From Heterohyrax brucei (Eukaryota > Chordata > Mammalia > Hyracoidea > Procaviidae): 64,000 bases of DNA. Location of the stretch: assembly GCA_028571685.1 (NCBI GenBank), contig CM053156.1, positions 88,787,049 through 88,851,048 on the forward strand, written 5' to 3'. The notes under the pieces were generated by a model. It ran no database searches. It had not been told where the DNA came from and was given only the letters and a program-made list of their open reading frames with translations. Position numbers and translations under genes: made by a program. This document shows, piece after piece, positions 1-9,789 of this stretch (the first letter of the stretch is position 1; the number at the start of each line of letters is the position of its first letter).

Positions 1-229
1 ATACAGGTTATAGGGCCGTAGGCTATCAAGACACTGGCCACAGAGACATAGGTTATAAGGACAAAGGCCACTGAGACAGAGGCTGTAGGGTCGCTGGCCA
101 TAGAGACAGAGGTCATAGGGACAAAGGTGACTGAGACACAGGCCATAGGGTCATTGGCCATAGGGACACAGATCATAAGAACATATACTATGGGGACACA
201 GGACGTAAGGAGACATGCCATGGAGACAA
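1..229. repeat. 15-bp minisatellite with 60-bp higher-order unit
   Basis: About 15 consecutive copies of a degenerate 15-bp unit (consensus close to GACANAGGNNATAGG) run in perfect register from the left edge to about base 224 with no length change. Every fourth unit is most alike (units starting at 45, 105 and 165; GTC-type units at 90 and 150), giving a 60-bp higher-order period. The array continues beyond the window. The plus strand has stops in all three frames. One minus-strand frame appears open from the ATG near 222 to the edge, which a 15-bp period favours once one unit lacks a stop. No protein family is recognised. Confidence 0.85.
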
Positions 230-408
230 CAGTCACCACACTTGTGGAGCTCAGGGAAAGCTCTCTTTTCAGTTTGGACTGAAACACCGGGAATCAACAG
301 GGCTGTGGCTGTTTGCTCCTTGCTGGGCAAAAAGATGCAACTGGGTAGACAAACTTTGCTTGTATGGGAAGCTGCTTACATGATCTGTCTGTCTGTGATC
401 ACCCAGGG
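230..408. other. Unassigned spacer
   Basis: I recognise no repeat or gene between the minisatellite and the first LTR. A 100-residue open frame (215-517) crosses it but resembles nothing known to me and runs into LTR sequence. Confidence 0.5.
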
Positions 409-924
409 TGTGTGCCACCTTGTCTGGGTGGTGGTCTCAGTGGTTGGGCAGTTAGGACGCAATGATGATGTAATCACTTCCACAGTGAGATCTGACATAA
501 TACGATCACTTCTATGACAGGATTTGCTCTGAGCAGCTGGTCAGTGGAAACGGAGTTTCCTTGGGGGGTGTGGCCTGTGTGCGATACAGGTGGACTTTCT
601 GGCAAGGTTCATGGGCTTTAGTTTGCTCTGGATCCTGCAGCTGGCTCCTGCTCATCTGATCTCTGGTTTTTGGAACCTGAGTCAGCAGACCGCCTCTTGG
701 TCTTTGGGTTCATTGGCCTCTGAAGCCTGTGAACCAGAGGCCTATTGTCTGACTAACTGCTCTTGCCTTCACTAGTCTTGTAGTTCTGAGTCCTGGGAAG
801 CCTCAAGCCTTTCCCACAGACTTGAGACTTTCCAGTCTCTTCAGTGATATGAGCCATTTCTTTGACACAAATTCCCCCCACCCACATGTACACATGTTTC
901 ATCAGTTTTGCTTCTCTAGAGAAC

Positions 925-1869
925 TGTCATAGATTGAATTGTGTCCTCCCTGCCCCCCCAAATACCTATCAACTTGGTTAGGCCACAATTTTCAGTATTG
1001 TATGGCTGTGCACCATTTTGTCACCTGATGTGATTTTCCCGTGTGCTGTAAATCCAACCTCCACAATGGTAATGAGGCAGGATTAGAAGCAGTTATGGTA
1101 CTGGAGCGGCACTCGGTCTTTAAGATTAGGTTGTGTCTTGTGTCACCCTGTTTTGATACATAAAAGAGAGAAACAAACAGAGAGACAAAAGGGCTTCACA
1201 TCACCAGAAAAGTAGTGTCAGGAACAGTGGGCTTCCTTTGGACCCAGGTTCCCTGTGCTAAGAATCTCCTAGATGAAGGGAAGACTGATAACAAGGACTT
1301 TCCTCTAGAGCTGACAGAGAGAGACGCTTCCTCTGGAGCTGGCACCCTGAATCCAGAATTCTAGCCTCCTAGACTGTGAGATGCATGAAGAAGCTGAACA
1401 GTGAACAAGGGAGACAGAAGAATTGATGCCTTTGAATTGTGGCACTGGAGAAGAATGTTGAATGTACCAGGGACCGCCAAAAGAACCAACAGATCTGTTC
1501 TGGAAGAAGTCCAACCAGAGTGCTCTTTGAAAGCAAAGAATGCAAGACTGCACCACACATACTTTGGACACACTGTCAGGAGGAATCAGTCTCCAAAAAG
1601 GAGGATCACGCTTGGTGGAGCGGAGGGTCAGTGAAGGAGAGGCAGATCCTCAATGAGGTGGATGGATGCAGGGGCTGCAGCGGTGGGCTTAGCTCAACAA
1701 TGACTGTGGACATGGCGCAAGACTGGGCAGTGCTTTGTTCTATTGTGTATGAGGTTGCTAGGAGTTGGAACCGACTCGACGGCACAAGAACAAGACTGTG
1801 AGAGAATAAACTTTGTTAAAGCCATCCCACTTGTGGTGTTTCTGTTGTAACAGCACTAGATGACTAAGA
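925..1869 (+). mobile_element. MaLR-like LTR (type A) inside type B LTR
   Basis: The element starts TGTCATAGATTG and ends with 'agcactagatgactaag'. It is flanked by the 5-bp duplication AGAAC at 920-924 and 1870-1874, the length typical of ERVL-class insertions. Its 3' part carries the family block 'gtgagagaataaa', the presumed polyadenylation signal. It is interrupted by an RTE insertion (1382-1792), so about 520 bp are LTR. Relatives lie at 43219-43696 and 52577-53180 (plus) and at 5843-6364, 12931-13426 and 55664-56135 (minus). Confidence 0.75.
1382..1792 (+). mobile_element. 5'-truncated RTE/BovB-type LINE, 3' end
   Basis: This is the 3' terminal 411 bp of an RTE-clade LINE, in sense. 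A frame at 1401-1634 encodes the reverse-transcriptase C-terminal region, including RRIDAFELWHWRRML and YFGHTVRRNQS, as in BovB/RTE proteins. The end has the hallmark 'ggaaccgactcgacggcac', shared with the local SINE tails. An 11-bp target-site duplication, AGACTGTGAGA, flanks it at 1371-1381 and 1793-1803. It inserted into the type A LTR. No complete protein is encoded. Confidence 0.88.
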
Positions 1870-1887
1870 AGAACCCAGCCTAGGACA

Positions 1888-2404
1888 CTATCCTTCACTA
1901 TTGTATAAATACATACACACAGACCAAAATCTCTCCACAATGCAAAAAGAAATATAAAATAAGCCACATAAGATCTTTACCGTTAGGAAGTTAACACAGT
2001 GGTCTTTATAAAATAAGTCACGTAAGATCTGTACACTTAGGAAGTTACCACAGTGGTTAAAGGGAGTCTGTGCATGGGACAGGAGCAGACGCTAATGGCA
2101 TCATGCCCACAATCTTTTTGCTCATAAGGTGTGTTGCAGCAGGGCTTCCAGGAATGCAAGAATGCAGAGATGGCTGTGTCCCCAAAGGTGGGGCACAACT
2201 CCAGGGAAGCCACACCACACGCACACACAACTCCTTCCGAACTCTACTCCTCATTTCACTTTGTGACTTGGAGGGAGCCCGCGTGGAGAGCTCTGGGTCT
2301 AGGATTCCCTCGGCTGGTCTGCTTCTCACGTGTCTTCTCCTACAATGTGACTCCAGGATGCAAGCGAGGACTTCTGCTCTAGGTGGAGAGCACCTCTGAA
2401 TTCA
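1888..2404. other. Unassigned DNA with a 54-bp tandem duplication
   Basis: No known repeat is recognised except a two-copy tandem duplication: the segment starting 'aaaataagccacataagatc' at 1956 recurs at 2010 with a 54-bp period and a handful of substitutions. The rest (2060-2404) has short overlapping open frames on both strands and no recognisable product. Confidence 0.55.
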
Positions 2405-2775
2405 GATCAGCAGTACTGAAACTCCAGCTCCTCCTCTAATTAACTGTCATGTTGGGCACGTTTCTTAACCCCCCTGTGTCTCAGTCGGTTCATCTATAGA
2501 TGTAAGGATGACAGCCCTTTCCACACGAGGTTGTTGTGAAGATTAAACGTGTTACTTAATTCCCTTAAAAGTGCCCAGCATGTAAACCAGTCACCATCTA
2601 GCCAATTCTGACTCACAGTGGCCCAAAGGATAGAGTAGAACTGCCCTGTGGGATTTTCAAGGAGTGGCTGGTGGATTCCTCTGTCAATCTTTTGGTTAGC
2701 AGCCAAGCTCCCAACCACTGCACCACTGGGGCTCTGCCTGGCACATAGTCAGCACTTTAAAAACATTAAAAAGCA
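2405..2775 (+). mobile_element. MIR SINE, interrupted
   Basis: The core 'tctcagtcggttcatctata', then 'gaggttgttgtgaagattaa' and a distal 'gcctggcacatagtcagcac' match the ancient mammalian MIR order in sense. A minus-strand afrotherian SINE separates the two parts (about 2405-2584 and 2735-2775). Confidence 0.75.
2585..2734 (-). mobile_element. AfroSINE (short form) inside MIR
   Basis: On the minus strand it reads from the tRNA-derived head (2734, 'cccagtggtgca') to the tail near 2590. On the plus strand it shows 'gactcacagtggcccaaagg' and 'ttttggttagcagccaagct'. The flanks TGCCCAGCATGTA (2572-2584) and TGCCTGGCACATA (2735-2747) look like a decayed target duplication of MIR sequence. Confidence 0.85.
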
Positions 2776-2966
2776 AAAACCGAAACCAAAGAAAACCACT
2801 GCCGTGGAGGCCTTTTCAACTCATAGCAACCCCATAGGGCTTCTAGGACCTTCAATCTTTACAGAAGCCGACTGCCCCATTTCTCCCCCATGGAGCAGCT
2901 GGTGGGTTGAACCACTAACCTGTGGGTCAGCAGCTGACCGTGTCCCTGCTGGGCGCCAGGGCACCT
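2774..2966 (-). mobile_element. AfroSINE (long form)
   Basis: Antisense copy with the long-form middle ('caatctttacagaagccgac', 'atttctcccccatggagcag'), the head 'ctgggcgccagggcacc' at the right end and an A-rich run ('aaaaccgaaacc') at the left end. Confidence 0.82.
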
Positions 2967-3072
2967 GTTAACGAATGTTACCTGCTCTTAGCAGAATTTC
3001 ACCTGGGGCTCAGTAAAGAGATGCAATCTCTTCATAAATGAGAAGTCTGTAGGGGGCACTGTCTGCTCATGG

Positions 3073-3143
3073 AAGTCCCTGGGGGTGCAAATCATTAATG
3101 CACTTGCTGCTAACTGAAAGGCAGAAAGGTCGAAACTACCCAG
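3073..3143 (+). mobile_element. AfroSINE head fragment
   Basis: Only the tRNA-like 5' part is present ('gtccctgggggtgcaaatca', then 'gctaactgaaaggcagaaag'). The body is missing and L1-derived sequence follows. Confidence 0.65.
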
Positions 3144-3858
3144 CAACATCAAGGTCAAGGGGCATAACTAGCCTATTGCTAAGAGAGTCTTCTGCACCCC
3201 ATATTGGTGAATGACATCTGGGGGCTTAAAAGCTAGCAAGCTGCCACCTGAGGTACCCCAAATAGTCCCAACTCATCCAGAACAGATGATCAGCAAGAAC
3301 AACCACAGCATGAGGAAGAAAAGAGCTCAGGAGACAGAAAGACTGAGGAAACGGTATCACCATGTGACCACAGGAACTAGATGGTGCCCGGCCACCACCA
3401 AAGGCAGCCTCAATGAGGCACACACTGTTGAGTCCCTGTGGCAGTGTGAGAAAAAGGGGGTGCAGCTTAAGAACTAAAAGACCCCAGCTGATGGTTCAAC
3501 CATCTGGAGGATCCCCTGGGAACATGGCCCCAAGACCTGCTGCTGCCCCTGACCAGAAAACACTGCTGAGGTCAACTCTTCAGACAAAAATGGACTGGAT
3601 CTCGGGACACAGTGTAACCATATGCCGTGTGTCCTTTATGGTTCTATGTATTTGTAGGAGGCTGTCCTACTGGTCCCTTTCCAGGTGGGAGAGAAGAGGT
3701 GGAGGGGAGGGGACAGGAGCTTGTTAAGAGGACGTGACAAGTATAGAATGAAAAGGAGCGTGCTATCGCTGGGCAAGGAAAGCAGAAGGAGCTGCAGACA
3801 GGCGGACATGCAAAATTGACTTGGATTGTATGTTTTCACTTAATCACAATTAAACAGG
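3144..3858 (+). mobile_element. L1 3'UTR fragment, sense
   Basis: About 700 bp that match, in reverse complement, the 3'UTRs of the two antisense L1 copies at 32.6-33.2 kb and 43.86-44.55 kb. Shared blocks include 'caccatattggtgaatgaca'-type text, a G-rich 'ggtggaggggaggggacagg' tract, and the terminus 'cttaatcacaattaa' followed by an A-rich tail. The G-rich tract near the 3' end is typical of L1 3'UTRs. The 88- and 104-residue frames inside (3211-3477, 3413-3727) are non-coding by-products. Confidence 0.8.
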
Positions 3859-4844
3859 AAAAAAAGGAAATTACGGAGCAGTGCCTTTGAAGAAGGGCCT
3901 AGCCATCGGCGTCTGGGAAGCCAACCACTGAGAACCCTGCGGACCCCAGCTCTGCACAGGGCCCTTCCGGAGCTGGAGCGGATTCCGCGCTAACTGGCAG
4001 TGTAAACCCTGGCTTACCGCCGTGGTGGGTTTACTGCCAGAGGCCTCTGAGTGCCCCCAGTAACACTGCAGACCCCGCCTGGGGCCTGAGGAGGGTCCCC
4101 CAGGACGTGCTACTGAGCAGGGCCACAGAGGATGGAGGTGAGCCAGACAAGAACAGGAAGGTCACTCGAGGGCAGGAGCCTCGGTGTGGGGGTCCCAAGA
4201 CAGAACAGTGTGTGCAGTGTCCAAAGACCCCGGGGAAGGTCTGGCTGTCACCCTGTAGGCTGCCTGGAAGTGGACCCCGCTTTTAATGCTTGAGGAGACC
4301 CTCTATGTGGACCTGGAAGAGGGTAGGGCCAGGCCGTGGCTGTCACCCAGGGAAGCTTGCTGGTGCCAGCCCCAAGCAACGTGGGGGTTGGAATTCACCC
4401 TGCTGTGGCCAAGGTACAGGTGTCCAGAGACAGGGTGCAGGCCTGGCTTCCCCCTGTTTAGTCCACTTCCCTAAAGTGGGTTTCCCTGAACCCTCCCCCA
4501 AAATGTGAGCACTCCAGCAGCCTTCCAGTTAAACCCTCTTTGCGCTTGGAAGGGTAGTTACTCCCGCAGACCACTAAACAGCAAAGCAGTGTGGGTAAAG
4601 CCCAGCAAAGAGGAGAAAGTTCCGGGGGGCCAGCTGGACCCTGCCCCCACCCTGTGGACCCTCCGTCACCACTCGTGCTTAAAAGGACCAGGAGACCATG
4701 AACACGGATGCACGCTGGGCTCGGCGCTTGAGTCTCCTGACTTCCTGGGGATAAAGGAGTTTGAGAGGCAAGGCAAGAATAAAGGCTCATTTTCTGTTTC
4801 TTTTGAACATCTGGATTTTTTTTTTTTTTTTGTACAAGAGTGTT
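3859..4844. other. Repeat-poor GC-rich block
   Basis: I recognise no interspersed repeat. The DNA is moderately GC-rich and ends at a T16 run (4816-4831). Short frames exist on both strands (110 aa minus at 4458-4790; 113 aa plus at 4505-4846). They overlap each other and have no recognisable domain, so I call no gene. Confidence 0.5.
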
Positions 4845-5600
4845 AATTTTTAAGCTGCCACTAGGAATGATGAAAGGCGCTGGCTACCTTTTAGAGAGTG
4901 ATTATCGAGTTGCAGCCTGCAAGAAGTCAATTTTCAGAGCTTGCCTCTGACCCCCCGAAACCTGGCGTTTATAATGAGGGTTCGGGCAGCACTTTGAGTT
5001 CAGTGGCGTCACAATAAAGAAATCTAAGTGGAAAGTGCTTTTCTCCTTCCTGATCAAGTCCTTCTGTCAGCAAAATCTCACTTTGAGTGTCTTTTCATAA
5101 TAAGATAATTCTGCATTCCAGCTGAGAGCTCCACGCACTCACTCACGTCATGTGGCAAAGCCTGCTTTCTCACTGTTGGGCAAGGCTTGCTAATGGGCCC
5201 TTTATTGCTAAGTGTGTGGTCCCTTTGGGAGAAAAATAATTTTATCCCAGCACAGGTCTGGTCTCCAAGTCTGCTGATCAGTGGTGCTTTTATGATTGCC
5301 AGAGTCATTTGTAAGCTTTTCAAGTGATATGCCAATGTCTTTTTTTTTTCCTTCTTCCCTTCTTCCCTCCAAGTGAAAAGGAAAAAAGCTAAAGGCAAAA
5401 CGCTCTGTTCCCCTGGAGGTGGTGGGGGGTGGCTTTGTGGCCAAGTCGACGTTTGTCTTACCAGCGCTGTGTAACAGGCTCTGCCCTGCTTGCTGCTTTT
5501 CCGTGTAGATTCCAAATGTGAGTTTCCCATTCAGTGGAGCAGGGAACGGAAGTCAGGCAGGGAGACAGGCCAGGGCCCCCTAGCTGCCAGGAGGAGGAAG
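4845..5600. other. Repeat-poor block, candidate conserved element
   Basis: No repeat family is recognised. The composition is balanced, with TAAT/ATTA motifs ('gtgattatcg', 'aaataattttatcc'), and differs from the SINE-rich surroundings. A 150-aa minus frame (5078-5530) has no recognisable domain and overlaps a pyrimidine tract near 5340-5370. It could be regulatory, but no cross-species evidence is available here. Confidence 0.4.
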
Positions 5601-5604
5601 ACGG

Positions 5605-5690
5605 CTTGGGCAGTCGGAGCCTCTGTTTTCTCATCTGTGGAGTGGGAGCAGAGGGATAACTGGTCTGTGCGGGAAGGGGAAGATGAAGCG
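5605..5690 (+). mobile_element. Probable MIR fragment
   Basis: The block 'cctctgttttctcatctgtg' followed by 'gagtgggag' matches the MIR core. The flanks are too diverged to set limits. Confidence 0.5.
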
Positions 5691-5799
5691 GTGCCTCAAA
5701 AGGTGAAAAGCATCGAGCCTCCCAGCACCATTCTCAATGGATGTTGAACAAAACAGTTTACCCTAACTACACTGTGGGGAACACAGTCTGAGGTGTCCT

Positions 5800-6729
5800 T
5801 GTGATAGATTGAACTGTGCATCCTGTTGGAACCCTAGCCCCTTGTCTCACCTGTCTAGTACTGCTCTAACAGAAATGCCACAAGTGACTGGCATTAACAA
5901 AGAGAAATGTATTCTCTCACCGTCTGGGAGGTTAGAAGTCTGAACTTAGAGTGCCAGTTCCGGGGGAAGGCTTTGTCTCTCTCTCGGCTCTAGAGAAAGG
6001 CCCTTGTCATTGATCTTGCCCTGTCTGGGGATTCTCAGGGCAGTGACTCCAGGTCCAAAGGAGGCACTTCTCCCCAGTTCTTCATTCTTGGTGGCAGGTG
6101 GTCCCCGTGTCTGTGCTTCATTCAGTCTTTTAGATATCAAAAGGGACTGACTCAGAACACAATCTAGCCTTGTAGGTTGACTCCTGTCTCACTACCATAA
6201 CTGCCTCTAATCCTGCCTCATCAGCGTCACAGAGATGGGATTTACGTCACGCAGGAAAATTACATTTGAGTGTCCGCTAATGTGGTGGACAATCACACAG
6301 TGCTGGCAGTCAGGGCCTAGTCTAGTTGGGCCACATTCTGGGGGACACAGTTCAGTCTATTGTGCCCCTATAGATGTGGATGTAATCCCACTGGGAACAG
6401 GATTTTCTCGTCTCTGTTGATAAGGCTGTACCAGCAAAGGGTGTGTCCTAAATGCCACAGCTCGAGTTACAAGGAACAGCACAGACCCAGAACAGGTGGA
6501 CACATGAGAGGAGGTGGATGCCTCTGGGAGCTGGCCAAGGACCCGTGGAGGTCCGCTGGAGCCGCTGAGACCAGGACCTGCCCCTTGAGCCCACGGGAGA
6601 GGAAGCTTGCCGTGGAGTGACTGCCCTGGCCTCAGACTTGCAGCCCCCTAACCTGAGAGGAAATCAAGCCTGTCATTTAATGCTCCCAGTTGACACATTT
6701 CTGTCACGGTGGCACCAGAGGCTGAGACA
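5800..6729 (+). mobile_element. MaLR-like LTR (type C), split
   Basis: It starts TGTGATAGATTGAACTGTG, is interrupted at 5842 by a minus-strand LTR, resumes at 6370 ('atagatgtggatgtaatccc') and ends near 6729 with 'ccagaggctgagaca'. The order matches the type C LTR at 48493-49073 ('tggttgtaattccatttggg', 'ggtgatcagcataggatg'). Without the insertion it is about 400 bp. Confidence 0.65.
5843..6364 (-). mobile_element. MaLR-like LTR (type A) inside type C LTR
   Basis: A 522-bp type A LTR in reverse orientation. Recognisable blocks are 'ctgctctaacagaaatgcca', 'ggctctagagaaaggccctt' and 'gggggacacagttcagtc'. A perfect 5-bp target duplication CCCCT flanks it (5838-5842 and 6365-6369), consistent with ERVL-class integration into the older type C LTR. 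Confidence 0.83.
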
Positions 6730-6779
6730 GGATTTAGTCCCAAAGCATGGTGAGGGGACTAGCTCATCCCAGATTAATT

Positions 6780-6856
6780 CTTTCAATAAAGGACTGTGGA
6801 GTGCGTGCTGTGTGCCGGTGACTGTGCGGGTGCTGGGAGCCCAAGGAGATGGGTAC
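6780..6856 (+). mobile_element. L2 fragment
   Basis: The series 'ttcaataaaggactgtggag', 'gtgctgtgtgccggtgactg' and 'gtgctgggagcccaaggag' matches the 'size, age, interval' motif of the L2 3' region in sense. Confidence 0.55.
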
Positions 6857-7600
6857 TGAAAACACCGGAGAAACTCCTCTCCTCAGGCGTCTCTGCATTG
6901 CTTGCTTTGGTGAGGGTAATTTTTGAAGATGTCACCATATCCAGACTTCAGGAAGCTCTTCTGGATCTGCGACCTTACCAAAGGTTATAAGAAAACAAAA
7001 GATTTGAGATTACACGTATATATGTATGAATATATTCGTTCATTGCAATGAGTGCATGTTGTTTGTATTTTTTTTTTAAAAAAAAAAACCTGAGAGTTGA
7101 AGAACCATGACCCTGGGCTGGGCGGATCACGGCATCAAGAAACGACAGTTTTCCAGGGACCACGGGGCTGTGAGGGAGCCACTAACTTTAGAAATACATT
7201 TCAGCGTTATGTGTACATATGATGAAATCTGAGTTCCACTTCACAATAACCTGGGGCAGGAGTGGGTGTGAGTGTAAACCTGCTGCCATGGCATCGACAG
7301 CAAACTGAGGGTGACAGAGAGTGGTTCCGCGGGGTCTCCAGGCTGTCATCTCTCACGGAAGCAGGGTGCCCGGCCTTCCTTCTGCTTCACCTCTGGGTGA
7401 GCTCCAACCAGCAACCTGCGAGCGCAGAGGAAACCCGACGGGCTGTACTGATAGTTGTCGATTCCAGCGATGCACACGCGGGGTGCGTGGTTCCGCCCCT
7501 TCCCATTTTGCCTCTGTTTGGATTTCTGCATCTCAGAGTCAAACCTGCGGGATTCTAATAGGTCACGTGGAGGCACCTAACACCTGTGGGAGCTCTCGTA
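6857..7600. other. Unassigned DNA before the 39-bp minisatellite
   Basis: No repeat is confidently recognised apart from a T/A homopolymer junction near 7067-7088 and AT-rich sequence at 7000-7060. Open frames run from here into the minisatellite because the array period is a multiple of three. I see no promoter or splice signal that would support a gene. Confidence 0.45.
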
Positions 7601-8050
7601 GTCCCCGTGTGCCAGCTAATGCCTGTGTAGTCCCCCTGTGGAATCGAACACCTGCAGACACTCTCGTAGTCCCCATATGGCATCTATCACCCATGGGCTC
7701 TCTAGTAGTCCTTGTATGGCATCTAATGCCCACAGGCACTCTTGTAGTCCCCATATGGCATCGAAAGCTCAAGGCCACTCTCCTATTCCCCATATGGCTT
7801 CTAACTCCCATGGGCTCTCTTGTAGTCCCTGTATGGCATCTAATGCCCACAGGCACTCTTGTAGTCCCCATATGGCATCGAACGCCCAAGGCCACTCTCC
7901 TATTCCCCATATGGCTTCTAACTCCCATGGGCTCTCTCGTAGTCCCTGTATGGCATCTTACACCTGCGGACACTCTCGTATTCCTTGTACGGCATCTATC
8001 GCCCATGGGCACTCTCATATTCCCCATGTGGCAGCTTACAGGTGCTCATG
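7601..8050. repeat. 39-bp minisatellite with 117-bp higher-order unit
   Basis: Units begin with GTCC or ATTCC-like text at 7630, 7669, 7708, 7747, 7786, 7825, 7864, 7903, 7942, 7981 and 8020, exactly 39 bp apart. A truncated 29-bp unit starts at 7601. Three-unit blocks 7708-7824 and 7825-7941 are nearly identical (117 bp), so a recent three-unit duplication is likely. The period is divisible by three, so long frames stay open on both strands (307 and 144 aa plus, 154 aa minus). The 144-aa frame reads as 13-residue repeats such as SPHMASNAQGHSP. I treat these as by-products, not a gene. Confidence 0.92.
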
Positions 8051-9785
8051 GTCTCCCACTGGCTGCCACTGAGGAGACCAGGACTCGGAGTGTAAGCCAG
8101 TTGCCTGTGATACAACTTAGTGCTGGAGGAGGGGGCTTCCTGGGTGCCACAAATGGTTCGTGCTCAGCTATCAACCCAGAGGCTGGCAGTCCAGGCCCGC
8201 CCAGGGGTGCTGCAGGAGAAAGTCCTAGAGATCTGTGCCCATAAAAGTCAGAGCCAGACAAATCCCTGGGGCAGCTGCACAGTTACTGGCTGTCACCGTA
8301 AGCCGAGCGGACTCCAGGCAGGGAATTCTAGACAGAGCAAGGATTCACATGCACACACAGACACACGCACACACACGCGCGCGCACACACCCCCTCGGCA
8401 GGTGCCTAGGTTAATCAGCTCCTTCCCACACCTGTGGGTAAGCTCGCCTCATCTGCCAGTGTTTGGACAGCTGAGGCTAGGAGTAACCACATGCGACACC
8501 TGATCCCTACCCAGGGAGCAGTAAACAAGCCCCAGGTCGGAAATGTAAACGTCCTCCCCGTAGGGAAGTGCTGTTTTCAGCCGAGTGTAGATAGGAAAGG
8601 CTGGCCGCTGATGACATTGACGGTTATCCTAGAAAAACGACTTCAAGGTACCACTCTTCCGTTGTCTTTCAGGATGAAGAATGGGATGGGGTACGCTCCA
8701 GGAATCTCAGCGTGTATTTATAAATATGTGCTTTACAGAAGAGGCAGGAAAAATGAGCAGGCGTGTTTGTGGGATGATCAGTGATTTGGAGGGAAGGAGG
8801 CAACTGTCTGCATCTGTGAGGGGCTTGGGAGTTCCTCAGTTTCTCCTTTTCGTGGGCTGTGGTCGCGGGTTTGCCGTTTGGTTGTTCGGCTCTGGTATCA
8901 GTGCACTGGGGTGTCACCGAACGGAAAGTGAACAAGGGCCAGGACTGTTTTCCTCACCTGGTAAATGCGCAGCCATGCATTTGGCTAAAACATCTGTCTG
9001 ATGTGGTGTTGGCTGGCAGCAATGTCGGCTGTGTCTTTGCAGAACTGATGCTTGCGTGGAGAGGCACAGGGCTGTGAATGTTCTCACTCAGGCTGTGAAG
9101 CTTGAGAGGGGGATCTTCTTCTGAACCCTCGTTGGGAGTTGGGGAGCCAGGGGTGTTGGGGAGCAGATGGCAGCTGGTCCTCCTGATCCACACCTCTAGT
9201 GTACCTCGCCTTGAGTGTGGGGTGACTGGCACTTGCTCGTAACCAACAGGACATGGCAGAAGTGACGGGGTCTGTGATGTGGCCTGACATCAGCCGGCCT
9301 GGGACAGCAGGATTAGCATCAGCCTAATGGGGATTTCCAGGAGGCGGAGGTCAGATGTACTCCCACCCTTCAACGTTTTTACTGATTCTGATACCAGCTG
9401 TCCCTCTAATGGCCTTCTCTGCTTCTCTGCTGGCTTTGATAATCTGTTACAGTGACCTGACCCCACAGAACTCACAGACCGTGTTCACAGTTACGGGGTT
9501 TATCAGGAAGTAACAGGATCTGCCTGGAGGTAAGAGGGACAACTCAAGAGACAGTTGTTGGATCAGGACAGTTCTTCATGGCTAGCATGCAGGTTCTGCA
9601 CCCTCAGCCTGGCCGCTGTCCCCACTTGGGTAAGTGTTACAGTTTTTAGCCCCACCACTAGGCACGTGGAGGCACCCACTCTGCCAGGAAGCCTCTGCCC
9701 CCAGGCACCTTGTTGGGAGACGCTCTCGCTGGCCTTGATGAAGCAAGCAGCCACGCTGGGGAAGATCTTTCGGAGAGAATTTAGG
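8051..9785. other. Repeat-poor block
   Basis: No interspersed repeat is recognised apart from the CA-rich tract at 8348-8392. Frames of 60-127 aa occur on both strands and overlap each other. None shows a domain I know. The right end meets an AfroSINE. Confidence 0.45.
8348..8392. repeat. Imperfect CA/CG dinucleotide repeat
   Basis: A run of CA dinucleotides interrupted by ga and by a pure CG core ('cacacgcgcgcgcacacac'). Alternating purine-pyrimidine tracts of this kind can adopt Z-DNA. Confidence 0.85.
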
Positions 9786-9789
9786 GCGA

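Larger units (their letters stand above)
409..1887 (+). mobile_element. ERVL/MaLR-type solo LTR (type B), split
   Basis: This LTR-like sequence ends with the block 'ttttgcttctctagagaac', found in the same position in the type B LTRs at 34199-34756 (minus) and 42509-43065 (plus). It is interrupted at 924 by another LTR and resumes at 1870 with 'agaacccagcctaggaca', its expected terminus. The element is therefore about 409-924 plus 1870-1887, roughly 530 bp. The left boundary is approximate. It has no internal retroviral genes, so it is a solo LTR or fragment. Confidence 0.6.

Noticed and set aside
1401..1801. 77- and 120-aa frames as host genes
   Set aside because: The first is the RTE reverse-transcriptase C-terminus and the second is its shadow frame.
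3211..3727. 88- and 104-aa frames in the L1 3'UTR as genes
   Set aside because: The same sequence occurs in two other L1 3'UTR copies (32.6 and 43.9 kb), so it is non-coding repeat DNA.
7601..8050. CRISPR-like array
   Set aside because: Units are contiguous tandem repeats with no unique spacers, in a mammalian genome.
7321..8244. 307-aa plus frame, with 144-aa plus and 154-aa minus frames, as repeat-protein genes
   Set aside because: All three are kept open by the 39-bp period. Frames on both strands cannot all be genes, and there is no promoter, splice or codon evidence.
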